From positions 1,496,001-1,560,000 of the forward strand of contig NZ_CP014264.1 in assembly GCF_001553685.1 (NCBI RefSeq): a DNA stretch of 64,000 nt. Reading direction: 5' to 3'. The notes under the pieces are model-generated. The model did not search any database, was not told where the DNA came from, and saw only the letters and a list, made by a program, of their open reading frames with translations. Both the position numbers and the translations under genes were made by a program. This DNA is from Streptococcus sp. oral taxon 431 (GTDB taxonomy: Bacteria; Bacillota; Bacilli; Lactobacillales; Streptococcaceae). The first letter of the stretch is position 1. Every line of letters begins with the position of its first letter. Shown here in pieces: positions 1 through 9,517 of this stretch.

Positions 1-627
<627 letters not shown>

Positions 628-662
628 TCATATTTTGATGATTTTCGATAAGGAAATCCATA

Positions 663-698
663 CAAAAACAAGACAGACTGATGTCCATCTTGTTTTTC
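663..698 (-). terminator. Terminator after the MacAB-like exporter operon
   Basis: Read on the minus strand, AAAACAAGA pairs with TCTTGTTTT across a loop of about 14 nt, and the stem runs into T residues. It lies just past the permease stop codon. Confidence 0.7.
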
Positions 699-710
699 CT
701 GTTGATTATC

Positions 711-1970
711 TTATTCATAGCGAAGAGCTTCAATCGGATCTAACTTAGAAGCCTTATTGGCTGGTAGAACACCAAATATCATACCGATGCCAGCTGAGAC
801 AGCTAAGCTAAAGAGAGCGATTGGGATGGATACGCCAACTTCGATTCCTGCAATCATATTTTGAAGAAGAACTCCTGCAAGCATGGTCACCCCTGCAGCA
901 AGCACCAGACCGATGAATCCACCTAACATGGTCAAAATCATGGATTCAATCAAAAATTGAACCAGAATATTAGCTCGTGTAGCTCCTAGTGCTTTTCGTA
1001 GACCAATCTCACGGGTACGCTCTGTCACCGAAACAAGCATAATGTTCATAACACCGGTACCACCAACAAAGAGAGAAATCCCCGCAATGGCACTAATAAT
1101 CGTTGTTACAAAGCCAAACATTTGTTGCACTTCTTGGAAGGCGGCAGAAGCATCTCCTACCTGATACTCCCCTTGTTGGAGACCTGCAATCTCCGTCATT
1201 CTTCTTGCTAACTCAGGTCCCAAAGTCTGAGTCAGAGTCGTATCGTTAACACGAAAAACAATATCAGAAATTTCGTCGGTGTTAAAATTAGCCGCAAGAG
1301 AAATATTGGTCGTGATTGGTAGTCCTCCGACTCCAAAGGCTTTTGCAGCCTTAGCTTCTTTACTTGCATAAACACCAATAACACGGTAACTGATTTCATT
1401 TACTTCAACAAGCTGATTGAGTGCTTCTTGTGCAGAACCAAAAAGGCTATTAGCAAGTTCTTCATCTAAAATGATAACACTAGCGAAATCCTTATAATCT
1501 TGTGTTCTTAAACTACGGCCTGCAATGATTTCATTTTCAACCGCATCCATATAGGTGATGTTTCCACCTGTCAAGCTGGCACGTTCAACCTTCTTATCCT
1601 TATAAGTCAAGGTCACATTGGCTGAGTTAGTCACATAGTAACTATCCACTCCCTTGAGTTTAGCAGCTTCTTTAACCCAGGCTTCTTGTGGTTTAGGTAG
1701 TTCAACAAAAACATCTTCCTCTTTACCAGACAGGGTTAGAGCAGATTGCTTCTGAGTAAAGGATCCGTCCTTACTCTTGGTAGGTGAGAAAAAGACATGG
1801 ATATCTTTCTGGGACTTGGTCATGTTTTTATTGACTTGACGCGACAGGGAGTCTCCCAAGGCCATGATGACGACAACGGATGATACGCCGATAATGATAC
1901 CAATCATGGTTAAGAAAGAACGCATCTTGTGGGCCATAATGGATGAAAAGGCAAATTTCAGATTCTGCAT
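711..1970 (-). CDS. MacB/FtsX-type ABC transporter permease
   Basis: 419 aa membrane subunit of a MacAB-like exporter. It has an N-terminal transmembrane helix (about residues 17-40, followed by a GDSL stretch), a large extracytoplasmic domain (about 45-280), and three C-terminal helices with the FtsX/MacB signature VTERTREIGLRKALGA near residue 316. This four-helix layout is typical of the family. It starts 1 nt after the ATPase gene stops, so the two are translationally linked. The homologous pneumococcal set (SP_0785-SP_0787) has been linked to tolerance of antimicrobial peptides and some drugs; the substrate here is inferred from that. Confidence 0.9.
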   Translation of the reverse strand: MQNLKFAFSSIMAHKMRSFLTMIGIIIGVSSVVVIMALGDSLSRQVNKNMTKSQKDIHVFFSPTKSKDGSFTQKQSALTLSGKEEDVFVELPKPQEAWVKEAAKLKGVDSYYVTNSANVTLTYKDKKVERASLTGGNITYMDAVENEIIAGRSLRTQDYKDFASVIILDEELANSLFGSAQEALNQLVEVNEISYRVIGVYASKEAKAAKAFGVGGLPITTNISLAANFNTDEISDIVFRVNDTTLTQTLGPELARRMTEIAGLQQGEYQVGDASAAFQEVQQMFGFVTTIISAIAGISLFVGGTGVMNIMLVSVTERTREIGLRKALGATRANILVQFLIESMILTMLGGFIGLVLAAGVTMLAGVLLQNMIAGIEVGVSIPIALFSLAVSAGIGMIFGVLPANKASKLDPIEALRYE

Positions 1971-1971
1971 C

Positions 1972-2673
1972 TTAGTTTTCCTCCTTTTCTACGAAACCAC
2001 TATCAGATGAAATGACGCCATCACGAATGACAATCTGACGCTTAGCGTAAGCAGCGATTTCAGGCTCATGCGTAACCATAATGATGGTTTTTCCTTCTTT
2101 ATTTAGTTCAACTAAGAGTTGCATGATCTGATTTCCAGTTTTAGTATCCAAAGCTCCAGTAGGCTCATCTGCCAAGATAATCGAAGGATTGTTAACAAGT
2201 GCACGCGCTATGGCAACCCTTTGCTTCTGACCACCTGACAACTCCGAAGGTAAGTGATGGCTACGCTCAGTCAACTCAACCTTTTCCAGATACTCTTCTG
2301 CTAATTTGCGACGTTTTGAAGCTGAAACTCCAGCATAAATCAAGGGCAATTCTACGTTTTGAAGAGCATTAAGCTTAGACAAGAGAAAGAATTGTTGAAA
2401 GACGAAGCCGATTTCCTGATTTCGAACCTTGGCTAATTGTTTTTCACCCAAACCAGCTACTTCTTTTCCATCTAGAAAATACTGCCCACTTGAAGGGGTA
2501 TCTAACATACCAATGGTATTCATGAGGGTAGACTTCCCAGAACCAGATGGTCCCATGATTGCCACAAATTCTCCCTCATGAACTTCTAGGTTAATATTCT
2601 TGAGGACTAGTAGTTCTTGATCACCATTACGATAGCTACGGCAAATATTTTTGAGGCTAATTAGTTGCTTCAT
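1972..2673 (-). CDS. MacB-type ABC transporter ATP-binding protein
   Basis: 233 aa ATPase of the LolD/MacB class. Walker A is GPSGSGKST (about residues 41-49), the Q-loop is in FVFQQFFLL, the ABC signature is LSGGQKQR (about 145), and Walker B is ILADEPTGALD followed by the switch histidine in VTHEPE. It powers the adjacent permease. Its 5' end overlaps the 3' end of the adaptor gene by 17 nt, which indicates one transcript in the order adaptor, ATPase, permease. Confidence 0.94.
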   Translation of the reverse strand: MKQLISLKNICRSYRNGDQELLVLKNINLEVHEGEFVAIMGPSGSGKSTLMNTIGMLDTPSSGQYFLDGKEVAGLGEKQLAKVRNQEIGFVFQQFFLLSKLNALQNVELPLIYAGVSASKRRKLAEEYLEKVELTERSHHLPSELSGGQKQRVAIARALVNNPSIILADEPTGALDTKTGNQIMQLLVELNKEGKTIIMVTHEPEIAAYAKRQIVIRDGVISSDSGFVEKEEN

Positions 2674-3844
2674 CAGTCTTCACCTCTTTTCCTTCTTGCA
2701 AGGAAGCTGTCGGATTACTGATGACTTTTGCTCCATCTGTCAGACCAGATGTGATTTCTTGATTTTCTGCATCTGCATTGCCCAATCCAACTTCAACTTT
2801 TTTGGCTTTTTGATTTTCATCAAGAATCCAAACATAGTTTTTATCTTCTTCCATAACTACACTCGAAATTGGAACAATCAAGGCCTTGCTCTTATTCTTG
2901 ACTTCAACACTGACTGTAAAGCCCTGTTTCAAGTCACCGATTTCACTAGTTACATCGACTGTATATGGGTATTTAGAACCTGTGTTTGAACCAGCTAAGC
3001 TACTGCTTGCTTCACTGTTATTTTTTGGATAATTTGAAATATAGCTAATCTTACCATTCCAAGTTTTATCTGGGTAAACCTTGGAAGTGAAAGTGACTTC
3101 TTGACCTACAGATAGATTGGCAAGGTTGTACTCAGAAAGCTCTCCCTTGACCTGCAAGTTATCGTTACTTACGATATGAATCAAAACTTGACTATTTCCT
3201 GTTGGAGATTTTGAAACGTTCCGATTCACTTCAACAACTGTTCCCTCTACCGTACTCAAAACTGTAGCTGCATTCAACTGGGCTTGAGCTTTTTCGAGTT
3301 GCGCTTCTGCATCTGCACGCACATCACGAGCATCGCTGATTTGAGAATCAATAGCAGCTGTAGCAGAACCGGATGACTGAGCTGGCGCTTGTCCAGTTGC
3401 TCCTTCTAAACCTGCTTGCGGAAGGCTAGGTGTTGCTGCGGCGGTATTTCGAGACTCATTCAGTTCATTGATATGACGGTCAGCTTTAGCAACAGCACGA
3501 CTGGAAGCATCATAGGCAGCCTGGGCTTCTGTGCTACTATACTTAACGAGAGCCTGTCCTTCGCTGACCTGATCACCAACAGAAACCAAGACCTCATCCA
3601 AGTCACCCTTGCTTGCATCATAATAGATGTATTGTTCATTCTGAGCAGTTACTGTACCAGATAAAAGAACTGAAGATGCCACAGACCCCTCTTTGGCAAG
3701 GACAATCTTAGCAGATTCATCTTTTGCTGCAGCTTGATTTGGTTGTCTCAATAGAAGAACAGCTGCTGCTCCCACTACAAGTACTGACGCCACTCCAATA
3801 GCAGTAAATAAAGGCCATTTCTTAGCTTTTGACTTTCTTTTCAT
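2657..3844 (-). CDS. MacA/HlyD-type adaptor subunit of the exporter
   Basis: 395 aa membrane-fusion-type adaptor. The chosen ATG (MKRKSKAKKW) has the ribosome site AAAGGGG upstream; a start 15 codons earlier is possible but lacks one. One N-terminal helix (about 12-32) anchors it, followed by a lipoyl/barrel half (GDLDEVLVSVGDQVSEGQAL), a helical hairpin with a Gly/Ala/Gln-rich tip (about 125-190), the second lipoyl half (VEGTVVEVNRNV) and beta-barrel domains. In Gram-positives such adaptors reach from the membrane into the wall space. First gene of the exporter operon. Confidence 0.88.
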   Translation of the reverse strand: MKRKSKAKKWPLFTAIGVASVLVVGAAAVLLLRQPNQAAAKDESAKIVLAKEGSVASSVLLSGTVTAQNEQYIYYDASKGDLDEVLVSVGDQVSEGQALVKYSSTEAQAAYDASSRAVAKADRHINELNESRNTAAATPSLPQAGLEGATGQAPAQSSGSATAAIDSQISDARDVRADAEAQLEKAQAQLNAATVLSTVEGTVVEVNRNVSKSPTGNSQVLIHIVSNDNLQVKGELSEYNLANLSVGQEVTFTSKVYPDKTWNGKISYISNYPKNNSEASSSLAGSNTGSKYPYTVDVTSEIGDLKQGFTVSVEVKNKSKALIVPISSVVMEEDKNYVWILDENQKAKKVEVGLGNADAENQEITSGLTDGAKVISNPTASLQEGKEVKTDEATN

Positions 3845-3877
3845 AGTAATACCCCTTTTATAAATATATATGTTAAG

Positions 3878-3906
3878 ATTATAGCACACATCCTAAAAAT
3901 GGACAA
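3878..3906 (-). promoter_or_regulatory. SigA promoter of the exporter operon
   Basis: On the minus strand, TTGTCC (3901-3906) and TATAAT (3878-3883) are 17 nt apart. This places the start site about 25 nt upstream of the adaptor ATG. Confidence 0.75.
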
Positions 3907-4026
3907 TTAATTTCTCATTATCCAAAAACATTTGCTAAAATCTTTTATTGTTGTATTAGTTATATAATACACTTTCTTTTTTATTTTTGCAAGCATTTTC
4001 TTAAAAATTTTAAGCGTAGCAGATTT

Positions 4027-4055
4027 TTGCATTGACCTCCAAAAAAAGATAGAAT
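4027..4055 (+). promoter_or_regulatory. Promoter of gor
   Basis: TTGCAT (4027-4032) and TAGAAT (4050-4055) with a 17-nt spacer. The predicted start lies just before the gor ribosome site AAGGAG at 4075-4080. An alternative -10, TATAAT at 3963-3968, lacks a good -35. Confidence 0.55.
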
Positions 4056-4085
4056 ATGACTAGAAAACAAGTAAAGGAGCTTTCT

Positions 4086-5432
4086 ATGAGAGAATATGAT
4101 ATTATCGCCATTGGAGGAGGTAGCGGGGGAATTGCTACCATGAATCGTGCTGGTGAACATGGTGCTAAGGCGGCAGTTATTGAGGAAAAGAAATTAGGTG
4201 GAACTTGTATCAACCTCGGCTGTGTCCCTAAAAAAATTATGTGGTACGGTGCTCAAATCGCAGAGAGTATCCACAAATATGGACCTGACTATGGTTTCAC
4301 AAGCACTGGGAACGAATTTGATTATGCAACGCTTCGTAAGAATCGTGAAGCCTATATTGACCGTGCTCGTTCTTCTTATGGTGGAAGCTTTAAGCGTAAC
4401 GGAGTTGATTTGATTGAAGGACGTGCCGAGTTCGTTGATGCTCATACAGTCAGTGTCAATGGTGAGTTGATCCGTGCTAAGCATATCGTGATTGCAACTG
4501 GGGCCCATCCTCATATTCCTGCCATTCCTGGTGCTGAACTAGGTGGTAGTTCTGATGATGTCTTTGCCTGGGAAGAATTGCCTGAATCGGTAGCTATTCT
4601 AGGTGCTGGTTACATTGCTGTCGAATTAGCTGGCGTACTCCATACCCTTGGTGTACAGACTGATTTATTCGTCCGTCGTGAACGTCCACTTCGTGGATTT
4701 GATAGCTATATCGTTGAGAGTCTAGTTCAGGAAATGGAAAATACAGGACTAAACCTCCACACCCATAAGGTTCCAGCAAAACTTGAAGAAACCGAAGAAG
4801 GCATTAGGATTCATTTTGAAGATGGGAGCACCCATACCGCCAGTCAAGTTATCTGGGCAACTGGTCGCCGTCCAAATGTTGAAGGACTTCAACTCGAAAA
4901 AGCTGGTGTTACTCTCAATGAACGTGGCTTTATCCAGGTTGATGAATATCAAAACACTGTCGTTGATGGTATCTACGCTCTTGGAGATGTCACAGGTGAG
5001 AAAGAACTTACTCCTGTCGCAATCAAGGCTGGCCGCACTCTATCCGAAAGACTCTTCAACGGCAAAACCAATGCCAAAATGGACTACACGACTATTCCAA
5101 CTGTTGTCTTCTCTCACCCAGCTATCGGAACTGTCGGTCTAACTGAGGAAGAAGCTATCAAAGAGTATGGACAAGAAAACATTAAAGTTTATACTTCAAA
5201 ATTTACTTCTATGTATTCAGCAGTAACTAGCCACCGTCAAGAAGCTCGCTTCAAGCTAGTTACAGCTGGTGCAGACGAAAAGGTAGTTGGTCTTCATGGC
5301 ATCGGCTACGGCGTTGATGAAATGATTCAAGGTTTTGCTGTAGCAATCAAGATGGGAGCTACAAAAGCTGACTTTGATGCGACGGTCGCTATTCATCCTA
5401 CAGGTTCAGAAGAATTTGTGACCATGCGTTAA
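4086..5432 (+). CDS. gor: Glutathione-disulfide reductase
   Basis: 448 aa flavoprotein that reduces GSSG with NADPH. The FAD-binding fold begins at once ([17 protein letters not shown]), the redox-active pair is in [13 protein letters not shown], the NADPH fold is [14 protein letters not shown], the second FAD motif is YALGDVTG, and the C-terminal dimer domain ends in [13 protein letters not shown] with the catalytic His-Glu. The ATG at 4086 has AAGGAG 5 nt upstream and matches the usual family length; an upstream ATG at 4056 sits in the promoter. Divergent from the exporter operon. Confidence 0.96.
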   Translation: MREYDIIAIGGGSGGIATMNRAGEHGAKAAVIEEKKLGGTCINLGCVPKKIMWYGAQIAESIHKYGPDYGFTSTGNEFDYATLRKNREAYIDRARSSYGGSFKRNGVDLIEGRAEFVDAHTVSVNGELIRAKHIVIATGAHPHIPAIPGAELGGSSDDVFAWEELPESVAILGAGYIAVELAGVLHTLGVQTDLFVRRERPLRGFDSYIVESLVQEMENTGLNLHTHKVPAKLEETEEGIRIHFEDGSTHTASQVIWATGRRPNVEGLQLEKAGVTLNERGFIQVDEYQNTVVDGIYALGDVTGEKELTPVAIKAGRTLSERLFNGKTNAKMDYTTIPTVVFSHPAIGTVGLTEEEAIKEYGQENIKVYTSKFTSMYSAVTSHRQEARFKLVTAGADEKVVGLHGIGYGVDEMIQGFAVAIKMGATKADFDATVAIHPTGSEEFVTMR

Positions 5433-5460
5433 TACAAAAAGAGACCATCTTGGTCACTCA

Positions 5461-5510
5461 GATTGAAGAAAAAGCCTATATAAGAGCATTTTCTTCAATC
5501 TTTTTCTTTT
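5461..5510 (+). terminator. Terminator of gor
   Basis: GATTGAAGAAAA pairs with TTTTCTTCAATC across an 18-nt loop, followed by TTTTTCTTTT. Confidence 0.88.
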
Positions 5511-5540
5511 ATTAGAGCAAATTATAAAACACTTAAAAAT

Positions 5541-5608
5541 AGCATCCCATCAGGATTCCTAAGAATTTTCACTATGTGATAACCAATCTCCATAAGGGTG
5601 CTTTTTTT
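5541..5608. other. Structured intergenic element, possible small RNA
   Basis: Between the gor terminator and the bioY promoter. AGCATCCC (5541-5548) can pair with GGGTGCT (5596-5602), which is followed directly by seven T residues. Inside lie AGGATTCCT and TCACTATGTGA, each able to fold. A transcript entering from the left would end here. No promoter of its own is clear and it matches no riboswitch class I know. Confidence 0.35.
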
Positions 5609-5673
5609 ATTACGGATAAGATCTATCTGTGTTCTGAAAAAAATCCTAGCCGACTTTTTTGTCTCAATCGGCC

Positions 5674-5689
5674 GTTACAAATTTGTAAC
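5674..5689. promoter_or_regulatory. Perfect 16-bp palindrome upstream of the bioY promoter
   Basis: GTTACAAATTTGTAAC is fully self-complementary and ends 18 bp before the bioY -35 box, a usual place for a dimeric regulator. The regulator is not identified. Confidence 0.45.
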
Positions 5690-5707
5690 CTTTATTTTTA
5701 AAATAGG

Positions 5708-5735
5708 TTGACAATCATCCCCCTTCCAGTATAAT
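5708..5735 (+). promoter_or_regulatory. SigA promoter of bioY
   Basis: Consensus TTGACA (5708-5713) and consensus TATAAT (5730-5735) separated by 16 nt. Confidence 0.88.
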
Positions 5736-5768
5736 AGTTACTATAAATTAAAAAAGAGGTTAACTATT
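5733..5768. promoter_or_regulatory. Candidate BirA (biotin repressor) operator
   Basis: AATAGTTAC (5733-5741) and GTTAACTATT (5759-5768) form an imperfect inverted repeat that overlaps the -10 box and ends at the start codon. GTTAAC half-sites with a mid-teens spacer are typical of Firmicute BirA operators; the gap here is 17. Operator identity is inferred from this and from the gene served. Confidence 0.5.
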
Positions 5769-6308
5769 ATGAAAAAAGCACACATTTACGCTATTCCTGC
5801 TATTGGAGCTGCTCTGATTGCAGTATTAGCCCAAATCAGTATCCCAATTGGACCAGTACCATTTACTCTACAAAACTTTGCTATCGGACTCATTGCTACT
5901 GTTTTTAGACCAAGGGAAGCCGTTCTTTCTGTTGGTCTCTATCTCTTGCTGGGTGCTATCGGTATTCCTGTCTTTGCCAGTGGAGGAGCTGGTTTTCATG
6001 TTTTGGTAGGTCCAAGCGCTGGCTATCTTTGGTTTGACCTTGTCTATGCTGGGCTTACGTCCTATCTTATCCATAAGAAAAGTAGCTATATTCGTATCTT
6101 TCTTGCAAATCTCTTGGGAGATTCCCTTGTCTTTGTTGGTGGTATTCTCAGCCTCCACTTCCTTGCTGGTATGCCTTTTGATAAAGCACTAGCTGTCGGT
6201 GTTATTCCCTTTATCATTCCTGATCTTGCAAAAATCCTTGCCATCAGTTTTATCGGTCGACCACTCCTTCAACGTCTCCATACTCAATCCTATTTTTCAA
6301 GCAAATAA
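5769..6308 (+). CDS. bioY: Biotin transporter, ECF substrate-binding subunit
   Basis: 179 aa BioY-family integral membrane protein with about six hydrophobic segments and the family stretches QISIPIGPVPFTLQ and GVPVF-type GAIGIPVFASGG. As S component it binds biotin and works with the shared EcfAAT energising module encoded elsewhere. Ribosome site AGAGG lies 10 nt before ATG. It stands alone with its own promoter and candidate biotin operator, as expected for a biotin auxotroph that scavenges the vitamin. Confidence 0.93.
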   Translation: MKKAHIYAIPAIGAALIAVLAQISIPIGPVPFTLQNFAIGLIATVFRPREAVLSVGLYLLLGAIGIPVFASGGAGFHVLVGPSAGYLWFDLVYAGLTSYLIHKKSSYIRIFLANLLGDSLVFVGGILSLHFLAGMPFDKALAVGVIPFIIPDLAKILAISFIGRPLLQRLHTQSYFSSK

Positions 6309-6342
6309 AAAGAGGCCGGGTTTTTCCCAGCTTCTTTTGGAT
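6308..6342 (+). terminator. Terminator of bioY
   Basis: AAAAGAGGCCGGG, a loop of T residues, then CCCAGCTTCTTTT. Confidence 0.8.
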
Positions 6343-6359
6343 TATTCTTACATGATTGC

Positions 6360-6575
6360 TTATTGATTCTTAAAGGCATCGACCATCACTTGAAACTCCT
6401 CGTTTGAGAGCGTGATTCCTTTCCCCATCTTAGTGTGGTCTGGACTCCAAGCACGAATGTCAAACTTTGCTGGTGCTCCATTAAAGCTGACACGATTGAT
6501 TTCCTTGGTCCAACCTTTTTCATTCTCTGAGAGCGTAAGTAAGTGTTCTTCGATTTCAAATGAAAATTCTGCCAT
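6360..6575 (-). CDS. YdbC/PC4-like single-stranded nucleic acid binding protein
   Basis: 71 aa. Features such as SENEKGWTKEINRVSFNG, KFDIRAWSPDH and KMGKGITLSNEEF closely recall YdbC of Lactococcus lactis, a bacterial member of the PC4 coactivator fold that binds single-stranded DNA as a dimer. It converges on bioY and stands alone. Its cellular role in streptococci is not settled. AAAAGGAG precedes the ATG. Confidence 0.75.
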   Translation of the reverse strand: MAEFSFEIEEHLLTLSENEKGWTKEINRVSFNGAPAKFDIRAWSPDHTKMGKGITLSNEEFQVMVDAFKNQ

Positions 6576-6673
6576 TGTATTCTCCTTTTAATTGTCTTCA
6601 CTTGATTATTCGTAAAATCTTGTAGATTTTTTTAAAATTGTATATAATAATGGTAAAAAGAAGGGAGGCTCCG

Positions 6674-6994
6674 ATGAAAGATTTATTTAAACATATTCAA
6701 CAAAAATTCCAAGGATTTCTCAACGGACGAGAAGAACCAGATCATTCCAAAGCTGACTCCCTGACAAGTGCCATTAAAGAGGCACTCCTGAAAAAAACTG
6801 CTGTCCACATTATTTTATCAGATACAAGTTTTACAGGGGATATCATCAAATTTGATACGGACCGCCAGCAAATTATCGTTAAAAATTTTGCAAAAAATGT
6901 GACCCGCATTATTCGAGTCCCAGATATTCAAAAAATAAGTTTTGTTCCCTCAACTGTCCAAACTGCCCAAAAAAATCGATTTAAGAAAGAGTGA
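6674..6994 (+). CDS. Small conserved protein of unknown function
   Basis: 106 aa from the ATG at 6674, which has AAGGGAGG upstream; an earlier ATG at 6638 has no ribosome site. The N-terminal half is basic and helical (MKDLFKHIQQKFQGFL). The C-terminal half is a run of beta strands (VHIILSDTSFTGDIIKFD, QIIVKNF, RIIRVPDIQKISFV) that could form a small Sm-like barrel. I do not recognise a family with confidence. It ends inside a bidirectional terminator shared with the convergent ATP-cone gene. Confidence 0.75.
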   Translation: MKDLFKHIQQKFQGFLNGREEPDHSKADSLTSAIKEALLKKTAVHIILSDTSFTGDIIKFDTDRQQIIVKNFAKNVTRIIRVPDIQKISFVPSTVQTAQKNRFKKE

Positions 6995-7023
6995 GATGAG
7001 TTTTCTTCATCTCACTCTTTTCT
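6986..7023. terminator. Bidirectional terminator
   Basis: AAAGAGTGAGATGA pairs with TCATCTCACTCTTT. It overlaps the last codons of the gene on the left and serves the convergent ATP-cone gene on the right. Confidence 0.85.
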
Positions 7024-7024
7024 A

Positions 7025-7363
7025 TTAACGGATTTGTTCAAAATGAAGGTGAACAGCAATATGTTCTCCGTAACCACTTCTCTCTAAATCCCGCTGCAAA
7101 CGGTAAGAGATATAGTGTTCAGCGATGGTAATGTAACCTGCACCAAGCAAGCGATGCTCAACCATTGATTGAATCATGCTGATTGTTGCACGCTCCACTT
7201 TTGCCTCTTCTAGATCCAAGACAACTTTCTTAGTTACCTGAGCTAGATTTTGACGTAAATCATCTGTCAAAACATAAACCGTTTGAGCAGCTTTGAGAAT
7301 GGCTTGATAGATTTTATCTGGATCAAAGTCGGCAACTTGTCCATCACGTTTAATGACTTGCAT
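7025..7363 (-). CDS. Free-standing ATP-cone domain protein
   Basis: 112 aa composed almost entirely of one ATP-cone: VIKRDGQVADFDPDKIYQAI, then VERATISMIQSMVEHRLL and ITIAEHYISYRLQRD. ATP-cones normally sit at the N terminus of ribonucleotide reductases or in the repressor NrdR, where they sense ATP and dATP. Neither a zinc ribbon nor a reductase domain is present. It is downstream of rimM-trmD with a 12-nt gap, so probably in the same transcript. The role is unknown; nucleotide-sensing partner is an inference. Confidence 0.82.
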   Translation of the reverse strand: MQVIKRDGQVADFDPDKIYQAILKAAQTVYVLTDDLRQNLAQVTKKVVLDLEEAKVERATISMIQSMVEHRLLGAGYITIAEHYISYRLQRDLERSGYGEHIAVHLHFEQIR

Positions 7364-7375
7364 AGGCTTCTCCTT

Positions 7376-8095
7376 TTAATTTGTATTTTCTTTAATGTCC
7401 GCTAACATTTTAGCTTCTTCTGCTGTTAATTCATAATGTTCCAACAAATCTGGTCTACGCTCATAAGTTTTTTTGAGACTTTCATAGAGACGCCATTGGC
7501 GAATCTTCTCATGATGCCCACTCATAAGCACTTCTGGAACCACCATACCTCGATAATCATAGGGACGTGTGTACTGAGGATATTCAAGGAGGCCTGATGA
7601 AAAGCTATCATCTTGATGACTGGTTTCCTTCCCAATTACTGCTGGTATCAAGCGAACCGTCGCATCAATCATGGTCATTGCTGCCAGTTCACCACCAGTC
7701 AAGACATAATCACCTAGGGAAATCTCATCTGTTACCAAGGTTTTGATCCGTTCATCATAGCCCTCGTAATGACCACAGATAAAGATGAGTTCCTCTTCTT
7801 GTGCTAAATCTTCAGCATAGGCTTGATCGAACTGTTTCCCAGCAGGATCCAAAAGGATCACGCGCGGATTTTTCTTTTGAATAGCATCAAAGGCATCAAA
7901 GATCGGTTGCGCTCGCAGGAGCATGCCTTGACCACCACCGTAGGGTTCGTCATCGACATGACGAGCCTTTTCAGCATATTCACGAAAATTATGATACTGG
8001 ATGTCAAGAAGTCCCTTTTCACGGGCCTTTCCAACGATAGAATGTTCTAGCGGAGAGAACATCTCTGGAAAGAGGGTTAAAATATCAATCTTCAT
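7376..8095 (-). CDS. trmD: tRNA (guanine-37-N1)-methyltransferase
   Basis: 239 aa SPOUT enzyme that methylates G37 next to the anticodon using SAM, preventing frameshifting. The trefoil-knot motifs are visible: [25 protein letters not shown], and [17 protein letters not shown]; the conserved catalytic Asp is in the [16 protein letters not shown] stretch. Its start overlaps the 3' end of rimM by 11 nt, the classical coupled pair. Confidence 0.97.
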   Translation of the reverse strand: MKIDILTLFPEMFSPLEHSIVGKAREKGLLDIQYHNFREYAEKARHVDDEPYGGGQGMLLRAQPIFDAFDAIQKKNPRVILLDPAGKQFDQAYAEDLAQEEELIFICGHYEGYDERIKTLVTDEISLGDYVLTGGELAAMTMIDATVRLIPAVIGKETSHQDDSFSSGLLEYPQYTRPYDYRGMVVPEVLMSGHHEKIRQWRLYESLKKTYERRPDLLEHYELTAEEAKMLADIKENTN

Positions 8096-8603
8096 CGTCT
8101 AACCCTTCTAAGAGTTCTACATCCACGCGCTTATTAGGAATATCAACATTGAGCACGACCGGTGGGATATATGGTAAAAGCAGATCACGTTTTCCCTTAC
8201 GCTTAACTACCCAAACATCATTGGCCCCTGGTTGAAGAATTTCCTTAATGGTTCCAATCAAGTTATCACCCTCGTAGACCTCTAGTCCAATAATCTCGTG
8301 ATAGTAAAATTCACCCTCATCTAGGCCATTAAGGTTTTCTTCCGCAACCTTCAAACTGTAGCCCTTGTATTTTTCGATATCATTGATGTGATACATATCC
8401 TTAAATTTGATGATGTCAAAGTTTTTATGCTTACGGTGACTTGCGATAGTCACAGTTTTAACAAATTGATCCTTCTCATCAAATAAGGCCAGCTCTGCAC
8501 CTTTTTTAAAGCGTTCTTCCGAAAAATCCGTCACAGATAAGACTCTCATCTCACCTTGCAAACCTTGCGTATTGACGATTTTTCCAACGTTAAAATAGTT
8601 CAT
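8085..8603 (-). CDS. rimM: Ribosome maturation factor RimM
   Basis: 172 aa 30S assembly factor acting on the head around ribosomal protein S19. The N-terminal RimM barrel starts [20 protein letters not shown]; the C-terminal PRC barrel carries [14 protein letters not shown] and [15 protein letters not shown]. The next gene, trmD, overlaps its end. Confidence 0.96.
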   Translation of the reverse strand: MNYFNVGKIVNTQGLQGEMRVLSVTDFSEERFKKGAELALFDEKDQFVKTVTIASHRKHKNFDIIKFKDMYHINDIEKYKGYSLKVAEENLNGLDEGEFYYHEIIGLEVYEGDNLIGTIKEILQPGANDVWVVKRKGKRDLLLPYIPPVVLNVDIPNKRVDVELLEGLDDED

Positions 8604-8639
8604 TTGATCTCCTGTAATTTCCTTATCTCCATTTTCTTC

Positions 8640-9422
8640 TTACAATTTTTTAATAATATCTACAATTTTCTCTGATTCGGACCACTGTAAATAATGGTGA
8701 TTCCCTCCTAAAATGAGTTTAGTATTGGAAGTCCAATATTCTGATTCTCTGTACTCTTTTTCTCTATAAGGCTGACAAAAAATAAATACAGGGACATGAG
8801 ATTCTATCGACAAATTCTCAAAATCTTCCTCAGTAATTTCTCCAGATATCTGAAATTCTGGATCTTGATTTTCCAACTCTAAGCCTTTTTCTTGCATTAA
8901 TTTCCAGATTTCTTTGTTAGTTTCAGGGTTAAATGTGGATTGAGTTAAGTTCTTAAAATAAAGTTCAGGACCAAATTCTTCAATCAGTCTCATTTGCTCT
9001 TCCATTTCTGGATAAGGATTTTCTGAAAAATCAGCAAACATTACTTTTTTAGTGGTCGGTTCAAGCGCTACTAAAGCCTGGCACTTAATTGGTTTGTTGA
9101 GCAATTTGCAAGCTAAAATTCCACTCAAACTATGTGCACAAAGTATATATTCAGAAATCGCCAATTCTTCAAGTACTTTATAAACCGCATCTGCAAGATT
9201 ATCCAGATTATTTCCAGTTTGGTCATAAATCGGACTCCTACCTGTGTTCGGAAAATCAATTGTCAAATAACCAATTGTAGGAGGAAGTTTTTCAAATATA
9301 AGTGAAAAATTTTCATAACTTGGTAGCAAACCTGCTCCATTTAGACAAACTAGCACTTTCTTTTGCTTTTGATAAGTAACAAAGAGACCGCCAATTTTTG
9401 TAGTTACTTCAAACCTCTTCAT
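8640..9422 (-). CDS. Alpha/beta hydrolase, substrate unknown
   Basis: About 260 aa. The strand order and motifs fit the alpha/beta hydrolase fold: an oxyanion stretch LVCLNGAGLLPSYENF, LTIDFPNTGRS, and the nucleophile elbow ILCAHSLSGILA with Ser in A-H-S-L-S-G, where the usual leading Gly is Ala. The final histidine is probably in GGNHHYLQWSE. I take the ATG at 9422 because GAGTGG lies 8 nt upstream; a GTG at 9434 would add four residues. It sits between the broken mazG-like gene and rimM. Confidence 0.78.
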   Translation of the reverse strand: MKRFEVTTKIGGLFVTYQKQKKVLVCLNGAGLLPSYENFSLIFEKLPPTIGYLTIDFPNTGRSPIYDQTGNNLDNLADAVYKVLEELAISEYILCAHSLSGILACKLLNKPIKCQALVALEPTTKKVMFADFSENPYPEMEEQMRLIEEFGPELYFKNLTQSTFNPETNKEIWKLMQEKGLELENQDPEFQISGEITEEDFENLSIESHVPVFIFCQPYREKEYRESEYWTSNTKLILGGNHHYLQWSESEKIVDIIKKL

Positions 9423-9517
9423 AAAGAAATCCACTCATTCTATAACAATGATTTATTAAAAATCCTTATCCTTTATTTTATCACGTTCCAGGGATTTTCA
9501 CAAGTTGGAGGAAAAAG

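Noticed and set aside
2651..2989. 112-codon frame opposite the exporter genes
   Set aside because: Antisense shadow of the adaptor gene without a ribosome site or promoter.
5541..5608. Known riboswitch (preQ1, TPP or similar)
   Set aside because: None of the conserved core motifs of those classes could be matched.
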